Source: Sinomonas humi (lineage in GTDB: Bacteria > Actinomycetota > Actinomycetes > Actinomycetales > Micrococcaceae). Taken from it: a stretch of DNA of 64,000 bases. Each line of letters begins with the position of its first letter. The stretch's first letter is position 1. A program made the position numbers and the translations under genes. Shown in pieces: positions 8,581 through 18,134 of this stretch. Below the pieces are notes generated by a model, which ran no database searches, had not been told where the DNA came from, and worked only from the letters and a program-made list of their open reading frames with translations. The stretch spans positions 1-64,000 of the forward strand of contig NZ_JTDL01000098.1 in NCBI RefSeq assembly GCF_000802235.1, read 5' to 3'.

Positions 8581-8614
8581 TTGAAAGAGATTCGCCGCTT
8601 GAGAGTGCTGGCCC

Positions 8615-9040
8615 TCAGCCTCGCTTGACCTCGATCTTGTTCGATAGCCGCGCCGGCTTCTGCTCCGGGATTGGGACGCGGATCTCGAGCACTCCGTCGG
8701 TGTAGGTCGCGGTGATGTCGTCCGCGGAGGCGCCTTCGGGAAGGGCGAGCGTCCGGGTGAAGGAACCGTAGCGGAATTCTGTCCGGTAACCGCCCTTCTC
8801 CTTCTCCTCCTGCCGTTCCTCGCGATGGGCCGCGATGCGGAGCTGCCCTTCCGAGACGCTGACGTCCACATCCGTCTCGGGATCGATCCCGGGGAGCTCG
8901 GCCCGCACGACGAGCTTTCCGTCGTCGACCAATTCCTCGACCCTGATCTCCGCCGAAGCGACGGCATCGCCTTCGAACAGTCGCTGGAACAGGTCAAACG
9001 GCGACCGCCGGGAATCGAACCACCTGGTCAGATCTGACAT
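8615..9040 (-). CDS. Hsp20/alpha-crystallin small heat-shock protein
   Basis: 141 aa from ATG 9040 (MSDLTRWFDSRRSPFD). The alpha-crystallin domain spans about residues 35-130, with the typical LVVRAELPGIDPETDVDVSV strand pair, a charged Glu/Lys-rich L57 loop and the YGSFTRTLALPEGASADDI block. The IxI-like tail motif is IRVPIPEQ. These ATP-independent chaperones hold unfolding proteins in large oligomers. An upstream in-frame GTG at 9094 would add 18 residues and is less likely. Two GGGCACTTGRCC motifs upstream suggest control by the neighbouring DevR-like regulator (inference). Confidence 0.93.
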   Translation of the reverse strand: MSDLTRWFDSRRSPFDLFQRLFEGDAVASAEIRVEELVDDGKLVVRAELPGIDPETDVDVSVSEGQLRIAAHREERQEEKEKGGYRTEFRYGSFTRTLALPEGASADDITATYTDGVLEIRVPIPEQKPARLSNKIEVKRG

Positions 9041-9086
9041 GACGGCATTACCTCTTTCCCTCACTGTTGGAGCCGCCCTCTCGGAC

Positions 9087-9154
9087 ACGGGCACTTGACC
9101 CGTTCCACAACAGCTTGGGCGAGAGCGGGGGCAATGTTAAGAGGCCAAGTGCCC
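9087..9154. promoter_or_regulatory. Two GGGCACTTGRCC motifs upstream of hsp20
   Basis: GGGCACTTGACC lies on the plus strand at 9089-9100, inside the palindrome ACGGG-(7 nt)-CCCGT (9087-9103). GGGCACTTGGCC lies on the minus strand at 9143-9154. Eleven of twelve bases are shared, centres 54 bp apart. Both resemble GGGnACTT DosR half-sites and the motif at 7803-7815. They may be binding sites for the adjacent regulator. Confidence 0.4.
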
Positions 9155-9204
9155 TAGGAAAGCGCCGTCCGGAATTTGCGCCTCACCGCCGAGTCCACGA
9201 GCCC

Positions 9205-12057
9205 TCACCCCGTGTTCCGGAGCCCCGCAGCGACGCCATTGATCGTGATGAGGAGCGCACGCTGGAGCCGCTCGTCAATTTCCCGTTCCCCCGGCTGCCC
9301 AGCCTCGGGGGCGCTCTCCCGGATGCGCCGCAGGAGCTCGACCTGGAGGTAGCTGATGGGGTCGAGGTACTGGTCGCGGATTTCGAGCGTCCGCTTGAGG
9401 GTCGGCGTCGCCTCGAGGAGGTCCCGCTCACCCGTCAGGCGCTCGACCTCGACGACGGTCAGCTCGTACTCGGCCCGGATGTCCTCGAAGATGTGGTGCA
9501 GCTCCTTGGGTACGAGCGAGGAGACGTAATGCGAAGCGATCTCGAGATCCGTCTTCGCGAGCGTCATCTCGACGTTGGAGATGACCGATTGGAAGAACGG
9601 CCAGCGCTCCTGGAGCTCCCGCAGCTCCGCGTCCTTCCCCGCTTCCCGCGCCGCTCGTAGCCCGGAGCCGACGCCGAACCAGCCCGGGATGATCTGCCGC
9701 GACTGGGTCCAGCCGAACACCCACGGGATGGCCCGCAGCCCCTCGAGCCCCGCCCCAGAGTCCGGGCGCTTCGACGGGCGCGAACCGATGTTCAGCTGCC
9801 CGAGCTGCTCCACGGGAGTCGATGTCACGAAGTACGCCGGCAGGTCCGGATCATCGATGAGCTTGCGGTAGCGCTCGAACGCCGCGTCCGAGATGAGGTC
9901 CATGAGCTCGCCGTAGCGCTCACGCTCGTCGTTGGTGGTGCGGGGGGCGCGGTGCAGGGCCGAGGCGCGCATGACGGCGGCAAGGGAGAGTTCGAGGTTC
10001 TCCCGCGCGAGCTCGGGCAGCGAGTACTTGTCGCTGATGACCTCGCCCTGCTCCGTGAACTTGATCTCGCCCTCGAGGACGCCGTTGGGCTGGGCCATGA
10101 TCGCGTCATAAGTCGGGCCGCCACCGCGGCCTACCGAGCCGCCGCGGCCGTGGAAGAGGCGGAGCCGGACGCCGTGCCGCGCTGCGACGTCGCGCAGCTT
10201 GCGCTGCGTCTTGTGGATCTCCCACTGGCTCGTGAGGACGCCCGATTCCTTGTTGGAGTCGGAGTAGCCGAGCATGACCTCCTGCACGTCGCCGCGGAGG
10301 CGGACGATCTCGCGGTACGCCGGCTCGGAGAGGAGCTGGTCGATGATCTCGGCGGACGCGCGGAGCTCGTCGACGGTCTCGAGCAGGGGCGCGAAGCCGA
10401 CGTGTGCGTATGGCGCCTCGCCGAACAGCCGAACGAGGCCGGCCTCGCGGGCGAGCAGCGCAGGTGCGAGGACGTCGTCGGCGCCGCGAGTCATGGACAC
10501 GATGTACGTCTCGATGACATCTGGACCGTAGACGCGGCGGGCCTGGCGGATGACGCGCATCGTCTCGTACACGCGCGCCGCATGGCCGGGGAGCTCGACG
10601 GGATGGCCGGACAGAGGACGGCGGCTGCCGAGCTCGAGCGCGAGGACGCGCCTGCGCTCGTTGCGCGGGAGGTCGAGGTAGGGCCGCGAGAGCTCGCCGA
10701 GCGGATCGAGGAGCAGGCCGACTGCCTCGTGGTGGTAGTCCGCGTGCTCTCGGATGTCGACCGTCGCAAGGTGCAGCCCGAACGAGGCGACGACGCGGCG
10801 CACGGTGGCCAGCGCGCCGTCGGCCACCAGCTGTGCCGCGTGCTCGCGGAGGGAACGGTCCAGCACGGCGAGGTCCTCGGCGAGCTGCGAGGTCGCGGCG
10901 TAGTCGCGGCCCGGCTCGTGGGGAGTGGCCGCGGAGATGCGACGGCCCGTGTTGAGGAGCTTCGCCTTGATGCATGTGAGCTTGAGACGGTAAGGCTCCT
11001 GCGCGTTGAGCTCAAGCACGCGCTTGTCGAGCCCGGGCAGCTTGGCGAGGTCGGCGTCGATCGATTCGAGCAGCTCGGGCTCGACGCCGGCGATCGCCGC
11101 CGAGTTGGAGAGCACGCTGATGAGCTCGTCGATGAGCTGGACGGCGATGCGGACCGCCTGCTGGCTTTGAAGCGCGAGGATCTCCCGCGTCACCTCGGGG
11201 GTCACGTTGGGGTTGCCGTCCCGGTCACCGCCGATCCATGAGCCGAACCGCAGCGGCGACGAGGTCGAGGGCAGGGTCGCACCGTGCTCGGCGAGGAGGC
11301 CTGAGAGCTCGTCGAGCACCTCGGGAAGGGGTCCGCCGAGGATCTGGCCGAGGTAGTAGACGGCGTTGCGTGCCTCGTCGAGGGGCGTGGGGCGCACCTG
11401 CCGCAGCTCGTCCGTCTGCCACATCTGGTCGATGATCTCGGCGAGGTGGCGATCCTGACGACGCCGGAGCTCGGTTCCCTCGGTCGAGGGCACCGAGAGG
11501 ACCTTCGAGACGGCGCGCAGCTTGTCGAGCACGGACCGCCGCGAGGCCTCGGTGGGGTGCGCCGTGAAGACGGGGCGGACATCGAGCGACGCCGCGACCT
11601 CCCGGAGGACCTCCGGGCCCGCCTGCTCCGCGATGTCCCGCACTGCAGTCGCAAGCCACCCGGAGTTCTCGGGGCGCGACTCGAGCTCGCGCACGCGGTG
11701 CAGCTGCTCTGCCGCGTTTGAAAGGTGGAAGTAGAACGCGAAGGCGCGCACGAGCTCGGTCGCCTCGTCGATCGGCAGGGAGGCGAGGAGCTCGCGGACC
11801 TGGGCTGCGACGTCGGCCGCGTTCCACGGGCCGAGCGCGCCCGCGCCGCCGCGTGCCGCCTCCTTGGACTCCTTCGTGAGGAGCCGGACCTCTTCAACCA
11901 GGCGCAGGAGCTCCGGGCCGTGCTGCCGGACGAGCGAGGCGCCCAGCAGCGTCGAGACCCGCCGGACGTCGGCGCGCAGCTCCGCAGCTGGGCCGGTGGG
12001 GCCAGCGGCCGCCTCGGACCCGGAGGTCAGGTCCTGCTCGCTAGGGGAAGACGGCAT
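9205..12057 (-). CDS. ppc: Phosphoenolpyruvate carboxylase
   Basis: 950 aa from ATG 12057 (AGGAG seven bases upstream; the frame stays open further 5' but that part has no family character). It converts PEP plus bicarbonate to oxaloacetate. Hallmarks in order: [16 protein letters not shown] (catalytic His), [79 protein letters not shown] and the C-terminal [13 protein letters not shown], the conserved ending needed for activity. Full family length. It replenishes the TCA cycle and complements the glyoxylate shunt further along. Divergent from the pseudouridine synthase gene. Confidence 0.97.
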   Translation of the reverse strand: MPSSPSEQDLTSGSEAAAGPTGPAAELRADVRRVSTLLGASLVRQHGPELLRLVEEVRLLTKESKEAARGGAGALGPWNAADVAAQVRELLASLPIDEATELVRAFAFYFHLSNAAEQLHRVRELESRPENSGWLATAVRDIAEQAGPEVLREVAASLDVRPVFTAHPTEASRRSVLDKLRAVSKVLSVPSTEGTELRRRQDRHLAEIIDQMWQTDELRQVRPTPLDEARNAVYYLGQILGGPLPEVLDELSGLLAEHGATLPSTSSPLRFGSWIGGDRDGNPNVTPEVTREILALQSQQAVRIAVQLIDELISVLSNSAAIAGVEPELLESIDADLAKLPGLDKRVLELNAQEPYRLKLTCIKAKLLNTGRRISAATPHEPGRDYAATSQLAEDLAVLDRSLREHAAQLVADGALATVRRVVASFGLHLATVDIREHADYHHEAVGLLLDPLGELSRPYLDLPRNERRRVLALELGSRRPLSGHPVELPGHAARVYETMRVIRQARRVYGPDVIETYIVSMTRGADDVLAPALLAREAGLVRLFGEAPYAHVGFAPLLETVDELRASAEIIDQLLSEPAYREIVRLRGDVQEVMLGYSDSNKESGVLTSQWEIHKTQRKLRDVAARHGVRLRLFHGRGGSVGRGGGPTYDAIMAQPNGVLEGEIKFTEQGEVISDKYSLPELARENLELSLAAVMRASALHRAPRTTNDERERYGELMDLISDAAFERYRKLIDDPDLPAYFVTSTPVEQLGQLNIGSRPSKRPDSGAGLEGLRAIPWVFGWTQSRQIIPGWFGVGSGLRAAREAGKDAELRELQERWPFFQSVISNVEMTLAKTDLEIASHYVSSLVPKELHHIFEDIRAEYELTVVEVERLTGERDLLEATPTLKRTLEIRDQYLDPISYLQVELLRRIRESAPEAGQPGEREIDERLQRALLITINGVAAGLRNTG

Positions 12058-12210
12058 GCGGGCACTCCTAAAGGATCGGGGCTCGTACGCAACGCCGGAT
12101 ACCTTGAGCCGGAGGACTTTCTCAGCGCCCGAGAATACAGCAGGCGGCCGCAGGGCCGCCGCTGGCGTCCGCATGGTGGTTGCCCGATCTTCCCCCGCTA
12201 CCCTTAAACG

Positions 12211-13158
12211 GTGATGAAATCCCCCCTCCCCGTGCGCGACGGCGTCAACGCGACGCGCCTTCGCCTGCCCACGGAGGGGCCCTGGGACACCGCGCTGGAC
12301 TACATGCTGCACCGCTGGGGGCACATCGATCCGGAGGGAATCCTCCAGAGGTTCGACGACGGCGAGATCGTCGGGGCGGACGGCGCACCCCTGCATCGGG
12401 CCACCCCGCTCGAGGAGTACACCTTCATCTGGTATTACCGGACGCTGCCGAGCGAGGAGCGGCTCCCGGTCGAGCTCTCGGTCCTGCACCAGGACGAGCA
12501 CATTGTGGTGGTGGACAAGCCGCACTTCCTCCCCACGACGCCTGGCGGAACCTACATCCAGGAGTCCGCGCTCGTCCGGCTCCGCAACAAGCTCGGACTC
12601 CCGGATCTCGTACCCATGCACCGGCTCGACCGCATGACAGCCGGCGTGCTCCTCTTCGCGGTCAACCCGGAGACGCGGGGGCGATATCAGGTGCTCTTCG
12701 AGCGGCGCAAGGTGCAGAAGGAGTATGAGTGCGTCTCACGGGTCGGTGACGAGGAGCAATTCCTCGAGCAGTTCGCGGAGCCCGTCACGGTGCGAAACCG
12801 GATGGTGAAATCGCGGAATTACCTGCTCGCGAGTGTCGTCGAGGGCGAGCCCAACACCGAGACCCGCATCAGCCTCCTCCGGCTGGACCGTTCGTCCGGC
12901 CATCCACGGGCGCTGTTCCGCCTCGAGCCGCACACAGGAAAGACCCATCAGCTTCGCGTTCACATGGCGGGCCTCGGTGCAGGAATCATGCACGATCCCT
13001 TCTACCCAGTGCTCCTCGACAAGGCGCCCGACGACTTCAGCCGCCCTCTCCAACTCCTCGCCCGCGCCGTCCGCTTCCGCGACCCGATCACCCATCGCGA
13101 GACCGAATTCCGGAGCCGACTCGAACTGCAGGAAGCTCCTCCTGCCGAACTTGACTAG
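12211..13158 (+). CDS. RluA-family RNA pseudouridine synthase
   Basis: 315 aa. The central catalytic motif [13 protein letters not shown] carries the essential Asp. [16 protein letters not shown] precedes it, and [16 protein letters not shown] follows as the second family signature. There is no separate S4 domain; the N-terminal 90 residues instead resemble the extension found in actinobacterial RluA-like proteins. It isomerises uridine to pseudouridine in rRNA or tRNA; the exact site cannot be read from sequence. A neighbouring GTG at 12208 is an alternative start. Confidence 0.88.
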   Translation: MMKSPLPVRDGVNATRLRLPTEGPWDTALDYMLHRWGHIDPEGILQRFDDGEIVGADGAPLHRATPLEEYTFIWYYRTLPSEERLPVELSVLHQDEHIVVVDKPHFLPTTPGGTYIQESALVRLRNKLGLPDLVPMHRLDRMTAGVLLFAVNPETRGRYQVLFERRKVQKEYECVSRVGDEEQFLEQFAEPVTVRNRMVKSRNYLLASVVEGEPNTETRISLLRLDRSSGHPRALFRLEPHTGKTHQLRVHMAGLGAGIMHDPFYPVLLDKAPDDFSRPLQLLARAVRFRDPITHRETEFRSRLELQEAPPAELD

Positions 13159-13252
13159 AACAGTCACGGACTCCACAGGGAAGTAACTATCGGTTTCCTT
13201 CAGCGGATCTAAAGCCATTGGCTCATTTCCACTTCTAGGCGACACTGGTCCC

Positions 13253-13759
13253 ATGAAGATCGACATCGTCACCGGCGACATCACGACCCGGCCCGTCGAC
13301 GCGATTGTGAACGCCGCGAACAGCTCACTCCTCGGGGGCGGCGGCGTGGACGGCGCCATCCACCTCGCCGCGGGTCCCGAGCTTCTCGAGGCCTGCCAGG
13401 AACTGCGCCGCAGGGACTACCGCGACGGCCTCCCCGTCGGGCACGCGGTTGCGACCCCAGGCTTCCGCCTCCCTGCCCGATGGGTGATCCACACCGTCGG
13501 CCCGAACTGGCACGCGGGCCAGCGCGACCCCGACCTCCTCCGTTCCGCCTTCTTCGAAAGCCTCATCCTCGCCGACAGCCTCGGCGCGGCCTCCGTCGCC
13601 TTCCCCGCGATCTCGGCGGGGATCTACGGGTGGGACCCGCGCGTCGTCGCCCGTACCGCCGTTGACGCGGTCCGGGAGGCCGACACCCAGAAGGTGGAGC
13701 TCGTCGAGTTCGTCCTCTTCAGCGAGGACATGGCCGACGTCTTCGTCGCGGCCGCCTGA
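13253..13759 (+). CDS. Macrodomain protein (YmdB/MacroD-like O-acetyl-ADP-ribose deacetylase)
   Basis: 168 aa, a single macrodomain. IVTGDITTRPVDAIVNAANSSLLGGGGVDGAIH (two stretches: IVTGDITTRPVDAIVNAANS, then LLGGGGVDGAIH) is the ADP-ribose-binding block with the catalytic Asn/Asp/Gly-rich loop, and FPAISAGIYGWD is the second phosphate-binding loop. Proteins of this class hydrolyse O-acetyl-ADP-ribose or remove mono-ADP-ribose from proteins. A sirtuin partner is not seen nearby. Likely monocistronic, converging on the small gene at 13762. Confidence 0.92.
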   Translation: MKIDIVTGDITTRPVDAIVNAANSSLLGGGGVDGAIHLAAGPELLEACQELRRRDYRDGLPVGHAVATPGFRLPARWVIHTVGPNWHAGQRDPDLLRSAFFESLILADSLGAASVAFPAISAGIYGWDPRVVARTAVDAVREADTQKVELVEFVLFSEDMADVFVAAA

Positions 13760-13761
13760 AG

Positions 13762-14067
13762 CTAGACCGGCACCCATTTCCCCCGCCGCTGACGCAGGAC
13801 CCGCAGCCGGCCCGTCGTCGCGACCTCGTCCACGGCCTCGTGCATCGCGAGAGCCGACGCCCACGCCGCGGCGGTCTCGTCGTCGTCGGACGCCGCCTCG
13901 ACCAAGAAGCGCAAGGTGATCTGGGGGACGCCGCGAACGACGTCGAGCTGGCTCGCCTCGACCAGATGCCGCGACCCGAGCGCCTCCTGCGCCGCCTCCA
14001 TGACCCGCTCGGGAGGGTGGCCGGGGCGGAGGCCTGTGATCTGGAGGACAGCGCGATAGCTTGGCAT
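13762..14067 (-). CDS. Small conserved hypothetical protein
   Basis: About 101 aa from ATG 14067 (GGGCGGG just upstream). It reads as a compact soluble alpha/beta domain: MPSYRAVLQITGLRPGH, then DVVRGVPQITLRFLVEA, then a helix rich in Ala and a basic C-terminal strand RLRVLRQRRGKWVPV. I do not recognise the family. Codon use and the clean fit between its neighbours (2 bp from the macrodomain gene; divergent from the LysE gene) argue that it is real. Confidence 0.6.
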   Translation of the reverse strand: MPSYRAVLQITGLRPGHPPERVMEAAQEALGSRHLVEASQLDVVRGVPQITLRFLVEAASDDDETAAAWASALAMHEAVDEVATTGRLRVLRQRRGKWVPV

Positions 14068-14090
14068 CCCGCCCAACGTATCCTGAGTCG

Positions 14091-14762
14091 GTGACCCTCC
14101 AGAATTCCTTGCTGGGTTTCGCCGCGCTCGCTGCGCTCATCACGGTGATTCCCGGTACCGACACCGCCCTCGTTCTCCGCTACACCCTCAGCCAGGGGCG
14201 CCGCCACGCGTACACGGCCGCGCTCGGGATGATCTCGGGGGCCTTCGTGTGGGGCGTCGCCGCGGCGACCGGCATCTCGGCGCTACTGACGGTTTCCACC
14301 GTCGCCTACGACGTCCTTCGGCTGGCCGGCGCCTTCTACATGGTGTGGCTCGCTATCGGCCTCTGGCGCGCCTCGTTCAGACGGCCGACGCCGGGCACGG
14401 CGGACGACGGCGACGGGTCACCCCTCGCGGCAGGTTTCCCGCGCCTGGGCTACGAGCCGCTCGGGCGCACGTGGGCCAAGGGACTCGTCTCGAACCTCCT
14501 CAACCCGAAGTACGGGATGTTCTGCATCGCGGTCATCCCCCAATTCCTCGTGCCAGGCGTTCCGGCCGTGTGGATGGGCCTCATGCTGACGGTGGTCAGC
14601 AACGTGGAGGCGGTCATCTGGTTCATCGCAATAGTCGCCGCGGCCCACTTCTTCCGGAAGTGGCTCGACGGGCCCAAGTTCCGGAAGTGGATCGATCGCG
14701 TCACCGGCACCGTGCTCGGCGCGTTCGGAGTGGTGGCGGTGCTCGAGACGCGCGTGGCGTGA
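14091..14762 (+). CDS. LysE/RhtB-family amino-acid exporter
   Basis: 223 aa from GTG 14091 (VTLQNSLLGF); an in-frame TTG at 14061 overlaps the opposite gene and is unlikely. Five to six membrane segments. The N-terminal motif FAALAALITVIPGTDTALVLRYTLSQGRR is the LysE/RhtB signature (usually PGP; here PGTD), shown as FAALAALITVIPGTDTALVL plus RYTLSQGRR. The second half has the repeat-like LVSNLLNPKYGMFCIAVIPQ. Such proteins export amino acids or related metabolites by proton antiport. The substrate is unknown. A repeat array starts at its stop codon. Confidence 0.88.
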   Translation: MTLQNSLLGFAALAALITVIPGTDTALVLRYTLSQGRRHAYTAALGMISGAFVWGVAAATGISALLTVSTVAYDVLRLAGAFYMVWLAIGLWRASFRRPTPGTADDGDGSPLAAGFPRLGYEPLGRTWAKGLVSNLLNPKYGMFCIAVIPQFLVPGVPAVWMGLMLTVVSNVEAVIWFIAIVAAAHFFRKWLDGPKFRKWIDRVTGTVLGAFGVVAVLETRVA

Positions 14763-14985
14763 CGCTTACGGCCGTTCGTTGCCCGCACGAACGTCGGTTG
14801 CCCGCACGACCGTTACCCGTACGGCCGTCCGTTGCCCGCACGGCCGTCGGTTCTCCGCACGAACGTCCGTTAGGGGCATAACCGCCGGGCGTGCGGGACG
14901 GTTATGCCTTTGAGCGACGGTTGTGCTTGCGAGGGCCGGTTGTGGTTGGGAGCGACGGTTGTGCTTGCGCGGGACGGCCGTGCGA
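14760..14985. repeat. 19-bp-period array that inverts around a central hairpin
   Basis: GTT marks recur at 14778, 14797, 14812, 14831, 14850 and 14869 (units GTTGCCCGCACGRNCGTCS, one unit 4 bp short). A hairpin follows: GGCATAACCG (14875-14884), 14-nt loop, CGGTTATGCC (14899-14908). Then 19-bp units recur at 14901, 14920, 14939 and 14958. Read as SGACGGYYRTGC..., the second set is the first in reverse orientation. The first degenerate unit touches the LysE stop codon, and the array ends about 40 bp before the next ATG. No coding frame. Confidence 0.8.
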
Positions 14986-15025
14986 AACCCTTGCAGGGCG
15001 GGCCGAGCGGGGCGATCGTGGGTTC

Positions 15026-15858
15026 ATGACGGACACTCTTGAGGGTTCCACCAACGAAACCGATCAACTCGCCCGCTGGCAGCGCTTCCGCGAGAACCGG
15101 AACAATGCCCTCGCCGAAGAGCACGGCTGGCTCACGCTCACGTCTCTCCAATGGCTCGCGCCCGAGCCCTCTCCGTCGAGCTCGTGCCCGGCCTCTGGTC
15201 CACCTCGGAATCCGTGGGGCTCGAGACGGCGGTCCTCACGGCCCACGCGGACGATGGCCTCGTCTTCGACGAGGAGGGCGATCCCGTGGACGGGACGTTC
15301 AGCGCGCACCTGTCCAATGAAGAGTCCCTGAACTGGGTGCGCTACGGGACGATCGTCGTCGAGCTTGCCATGCGCGGCGGCCGCTACGCGATCCGCACAC
15401 GAGACTCGCAATCACCCACCCGGACCGAGTTCAGCGGCGTACCGGTCTTCGACTTCGACCCCGAGTGGGTCATCGAAGCCAAATGGGAGCCGTACCCTGA
15501 ACCTCGCGAAGTACCGATCTCGACGGCGAATCCCCTCGTGGACGGCGTCCACCGCTCGGCCGGCGAGGTCGTGTTCCGGCGGAACGGGCACGAGTACCGA
15601 CTCCAGGCCGAGCAGGGCAAGCTAGGCGATCTCACGATCACGTTCCACGACGAGACGAACGGCCGCACGACCGAGGACTGGCGCAAGGTCACGACCGCCC
15701 GGCCGAGGCCCGACGGCAGCGTCATCCTCGACTTCAACCGGTCCATCAACTACCCGAGCGCCTTCACGCCCTACGGGACGTGCCCGATGCCGGTGAGGGA
15801 CAACTCGCTCGACCTCGCGGTCGAGGCCGGTGAGAAGGTGTTCAACGAGGGCGAGTAG
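15026..15858 (+). pseudogene. DUF1684-family protein, frameshifted near its N-terminus
   Basis: ATG 15026 opens with LARWQRFRENRNNALAEEHG followed by WLTLTSLQWLAPEP, the expected start of DUF1684 proteins. The frame then leaves the family. From about 15160 the homologous sequence continues in the frame one base back (SVELVPGLWSTSESVGL) through to TAG 15856-15858, including NYPSAFTPYGTCPMPVRDNS and the C-terminal AGEKVF motif. One missing base between roughly 15155 and 15185 explains it. The isolated downstream ORF from 15151 would lack the N-terminal helix. Function of DUF1684 is unknown. Either a real mutation or a sequencing slip; the rest of the gene has no other damage. Confidence 0.8.
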
Positions 15859-15878
15859 CACCGGCCGACGGGTGTGGG

Positions 15879-16685
15879 TTACTTCGGGGCCATCCGGATC
15901 GCGCCGTCGAGCCGGATGGTCTCGCCGTTGAGCATCGCGTTGTCCACGATATGCGCCACGAGGTTCGCGTACTCTCCTGGCCGGCCCAGACGCGCGGGAT
16001 GAGGCACCTGGTGCCCGAGCGACGCCTGGGCCTCCTCGGAGAGCCCGGCCATCATCGGGGTCTCGAAGATCCCTGGGGCGATCGTGACGACGCGGATGAG
16101 CGAACGCGCGAGCTCCCGAGCGATGGGGAGCGTCATGGCGTGCACTGCGCCCTTGGACGCAGAGTACGCGGGCTGCCCGATCTGGCCCTCGAAAGCGGCG
16201 ACGGACGCGGTATTGACGATGACGCCACGCTCGGGGCCGCCGAGCTCGGTGCTGACCGGCTCGGCTTCCACCATCGCAGCGGCAGCAAGTCGGAGCACGT
16301 TGAACGTTCCGAACAGGTTGACCCGGACGACTCGCTCGAACTGCTCGAGCGGCAGCACGCCGTCGCGCCCGAGGACTTTGCCCGGCGTCGCGATCCCGGC
16401 GCAGTTCACGACGATGCGCAGCGGCCCGGGCCCAGAGGCCTCAGACCCGGCAAGGTCGACGGCGGCGGCAACCTGAGCCTCGTCCGTCACGTCGGCCGGG
16501 ACGAAGAGCGCGGGCGGTCCCCCGCGCCGTGATGCACTGAGCTCCTCCGCGAATTCGGCGCCGCGGCTTCCCGGGAGGTCGACGACGACGACGCCGGCCC
16601 CGCCGTCGTGCAGGCGGCGCGCGGTGGCAGCGCCGAGACCGGAGGCGCCGCCCGTGACGAGAGCAGTTGCACCAGCGAGATCCAT
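15879..16685 (-). CDS. Short-chain dehydrogenase/reductase (3-hydroxyacyl-CoA dehydrogenase type 2-like)
   Basis: 268 aa. The N-terminus has [20 protein letters not shown] (TGxxxGxG), then [10 protein letters not shown] (NNAG-like), a Ser in [10 protein letters not shown], the catalytic YSASK and the [13 protein letters not shown] substrate loop. The overall arrangement closely resembles HSD17B10-type enzymes that oxidise 3-hydroxyacyl-CoA in beta-oxidation or branched amino-acid breakdown. The exact substrate remains an inference. It stands alone, divergent from the GH76 gene. Confidence 0.85.
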   Translation of the reverse strand: MDLAGATALVTGGASGLGAATARRLHDGGAGVVVVDLPGSRGAEFAEELSASRRGGPPALFVPADVTDEAQVAAAVDLAGSEASGPGPLRIVVNCAGIATPGKVLGRDGVLPLEQFERVVRVNLFGTFNVLRLAAAAMVEAEPVSTELGGPERGVIVNTASVAAFEGQIGQPAYSASKGAVHAMTLPIARELARSLIRVVTIAPGIFETPMMAGLSEEAQASLGHQVPHPARLGRPGEYANLVAHIVDNAMLNGETIRLDGAIRMAPK

Positions 16686-16790
16686 GGGTCCTCCGATTCC
16701 GAGTTTGAACAGGCGGCTGAGTTAATGCCGGCTAACCGAGCTCATCCTAACGGCTGAGGTGAGCAGCGTCACGAGGCCCTACCTGCATCC

Positions 16791-16811
16791 TTGTAGCCAA
16801 TTTGGCTACAA
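16791..16811. promoter_or_regulatory. 21-bp perfect palindrome upstream of the GH76 gene
   Basis: TTGTAGCCAA and its reverse complement are separated by a single T (10+1+10). It lies 49 bp before GTG 16860 and about 105 bp before the divergent SDR start. Length and symmetry fit a dimeric repressor site (TetR, LacI or GntR type). The regulator is not identified and no T-run suggests a terminator. Confidence 0.55.
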
Positions 16812-16859
16812 ATCCTGATCTCCGGGCGCATCCTAGTGCCCTGACGTTAGCGTGGTGGG

Positions 16860-18071
16860 GTGAGCGATCAGGAGAAGACCGGAGGCTCCGCGAGCAGCGC
16901 TGCGCGGGCGAACGCCGCCGCCGAGAGCGTAACGACCTCCTTTGGCCACGAGCCCCTCGGCATCCGCGGCGCGTGGCTCGCATGGGTTCAAGACCCGCAT
17001 CACCGCCCCCAGCTTCCGTGGAGTGAGTGGCACTACTGGTGGCAGGCTCATCTGCTCGACTGCCTCGTGGACGCCGCCGAACGCGAAGCGGAGGGGGCCG
17101 ACGCCGTGCAATCAGGCCTCTCCCCGTGGCTTGCCCTCGCCCAGCGGCACCTTCGGGGGATCCGGTTGCGGAACTTCGGCCGCTTCCCCAACATGTTCTT
17201 CGACGACATGGCCTGGCTCGCCCTCGCTTCCCAGCGTGCAGAGGCGCTCGCCAGACGGCTCACGGGCCATGGGCTCCCGCCTGCGGAGACGGCCTTGCGG
17301 GAGCTCGGGCGCCGCCTCCTGGCAGGCGAAGACGAGCTCGGCGGCGGCATGTTCTGGAACACCCGCCGCCAATACAAGAACACCGCGACAACCGGCCCGG
17401 GCGCCCTGTTCTTCGCTCGCGCCGGCGATCATGAGCGAGCCCAATCCCTCGTCGACTGGCTCTACGAGACCCTCTTCGACCCCGAACAGGGCCTCTTCCT
17501 CGACGGCATCCACGTGCCGAACAAGGGCCAAGAACCCAGCGTGACCCGGGATATCTGGGCGTACAACCAGGGAACGGTCCTGGGCGCCCTGCTCGAACTC
17601 GGGACGAAGGGCGGGGATACGGGCGGCGAAAACGCGAACCTCGAGCGCGCGGCCGCGCTGGTCGACGCCGTCGACCGGGAGCTCACCGTCGTCGTTGCAC
17701 CCACGGGGACGGAGAAGGCCGAAACCCGGGTCCTCAAAGCGCACGGCGGTGGCGACGGTGGCCTCTTCATGGGCATCCTCGCCCGGTATCTCGGGCTCGC
17801 TGCCATCGACTCCCGGCTTCCCGAATCAACGCGGGCGACGGCGGGGCGCCTCGTCAGAGACACCGCCGAGGCGCTGTGGCTGGGGCGCGACGCAAGGCCG
17901 GAGCACGGCCGCCACCCGAGCTCGCAAAAGCAGCCCCACCTGGTCTTCCCGGCCCACCCGGGCGAGCTCGCGTCGTCGTCGTACCCGCCCGGGCAGCCCG
18001 TCGAGCTGTGCACCCAAGTGCAGGCCTGGACCGTGCTCGAGGCCGCGCACAGGGTCACAAAGGGCAATTAG
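16860..18071 (+). CDS. Glycoside hydrolase family 76-like protein (alpha-1,6-mannanase family)
   Basis: 403 aa. GH76 signatures are visible: FFDDMAWLALA (adjacent catalytic Asp pair, around residue 116-126), YKNTATTGPGALFFARAG, and DIWAYNQGTVLGALLEL. GH76 enzymes cleave alpha-1,6-mannan backbones. No signal peptide or membrane segment is visible after GTG 16860, so this copy appears cytosolic, unlike secreted GH76 enzymes that attack external mannan. It may act on an imported oligosaccharide or have a changed role. The stop is followed by an iron-regulated importer, but the substrate link is not supported. Confidence 0.82.
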   Translation: MSDQEKTGGSASSAARANAAAESVTTSFGHEPLGIRGAWLAWVQDPHHRPQLPWSEWHYWWQAHLLDCLVDAAEREAEGADAVQSGLSPWLALAQRHLRGIRLRNFGRFPNMFFDDMAWLALASQRAEALARRLTGHGLPPAETALRELGRRLLAGEDELGGGMFWNTRRQYKNTATTGPGALFFARAGDHERAQSLVDWLYETLFDPEQGLFLDGIHVPNKGQEPSVTRDIWAYNQGTVLGALLELGTKGGDTGGENANLERAAALVDAVDRELTVVVAPTGTEKAETRVLKAHGGGDGGLFMGILARYLGLAAIDSRLPESTRATAGRLVRDTAEALWLGRDARPEHGRHPSSQKQPHLVFPAHPGELASSSYPPGQPVELCTQVQAWTVLEAAHRVTKGN

Positions 18072-18134
18072 GTCACGCCGAAATTGCGTAATTGAAGTGA
18101 TTTACGCCACAATTAGGCCAGAATCGCTCGGAGG

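Noticed and set aside
12058-12621. 5' extension of ppc
   Set aside because: No family sequence upstream of ATG 12057, and it would run over the divergent pseudouridine synthase gene.
14778-14980. CRISPR array
   Set aside because: 19-bp units are directly adjacent with no unique spacers, they flip orientation and no cas genes are present.
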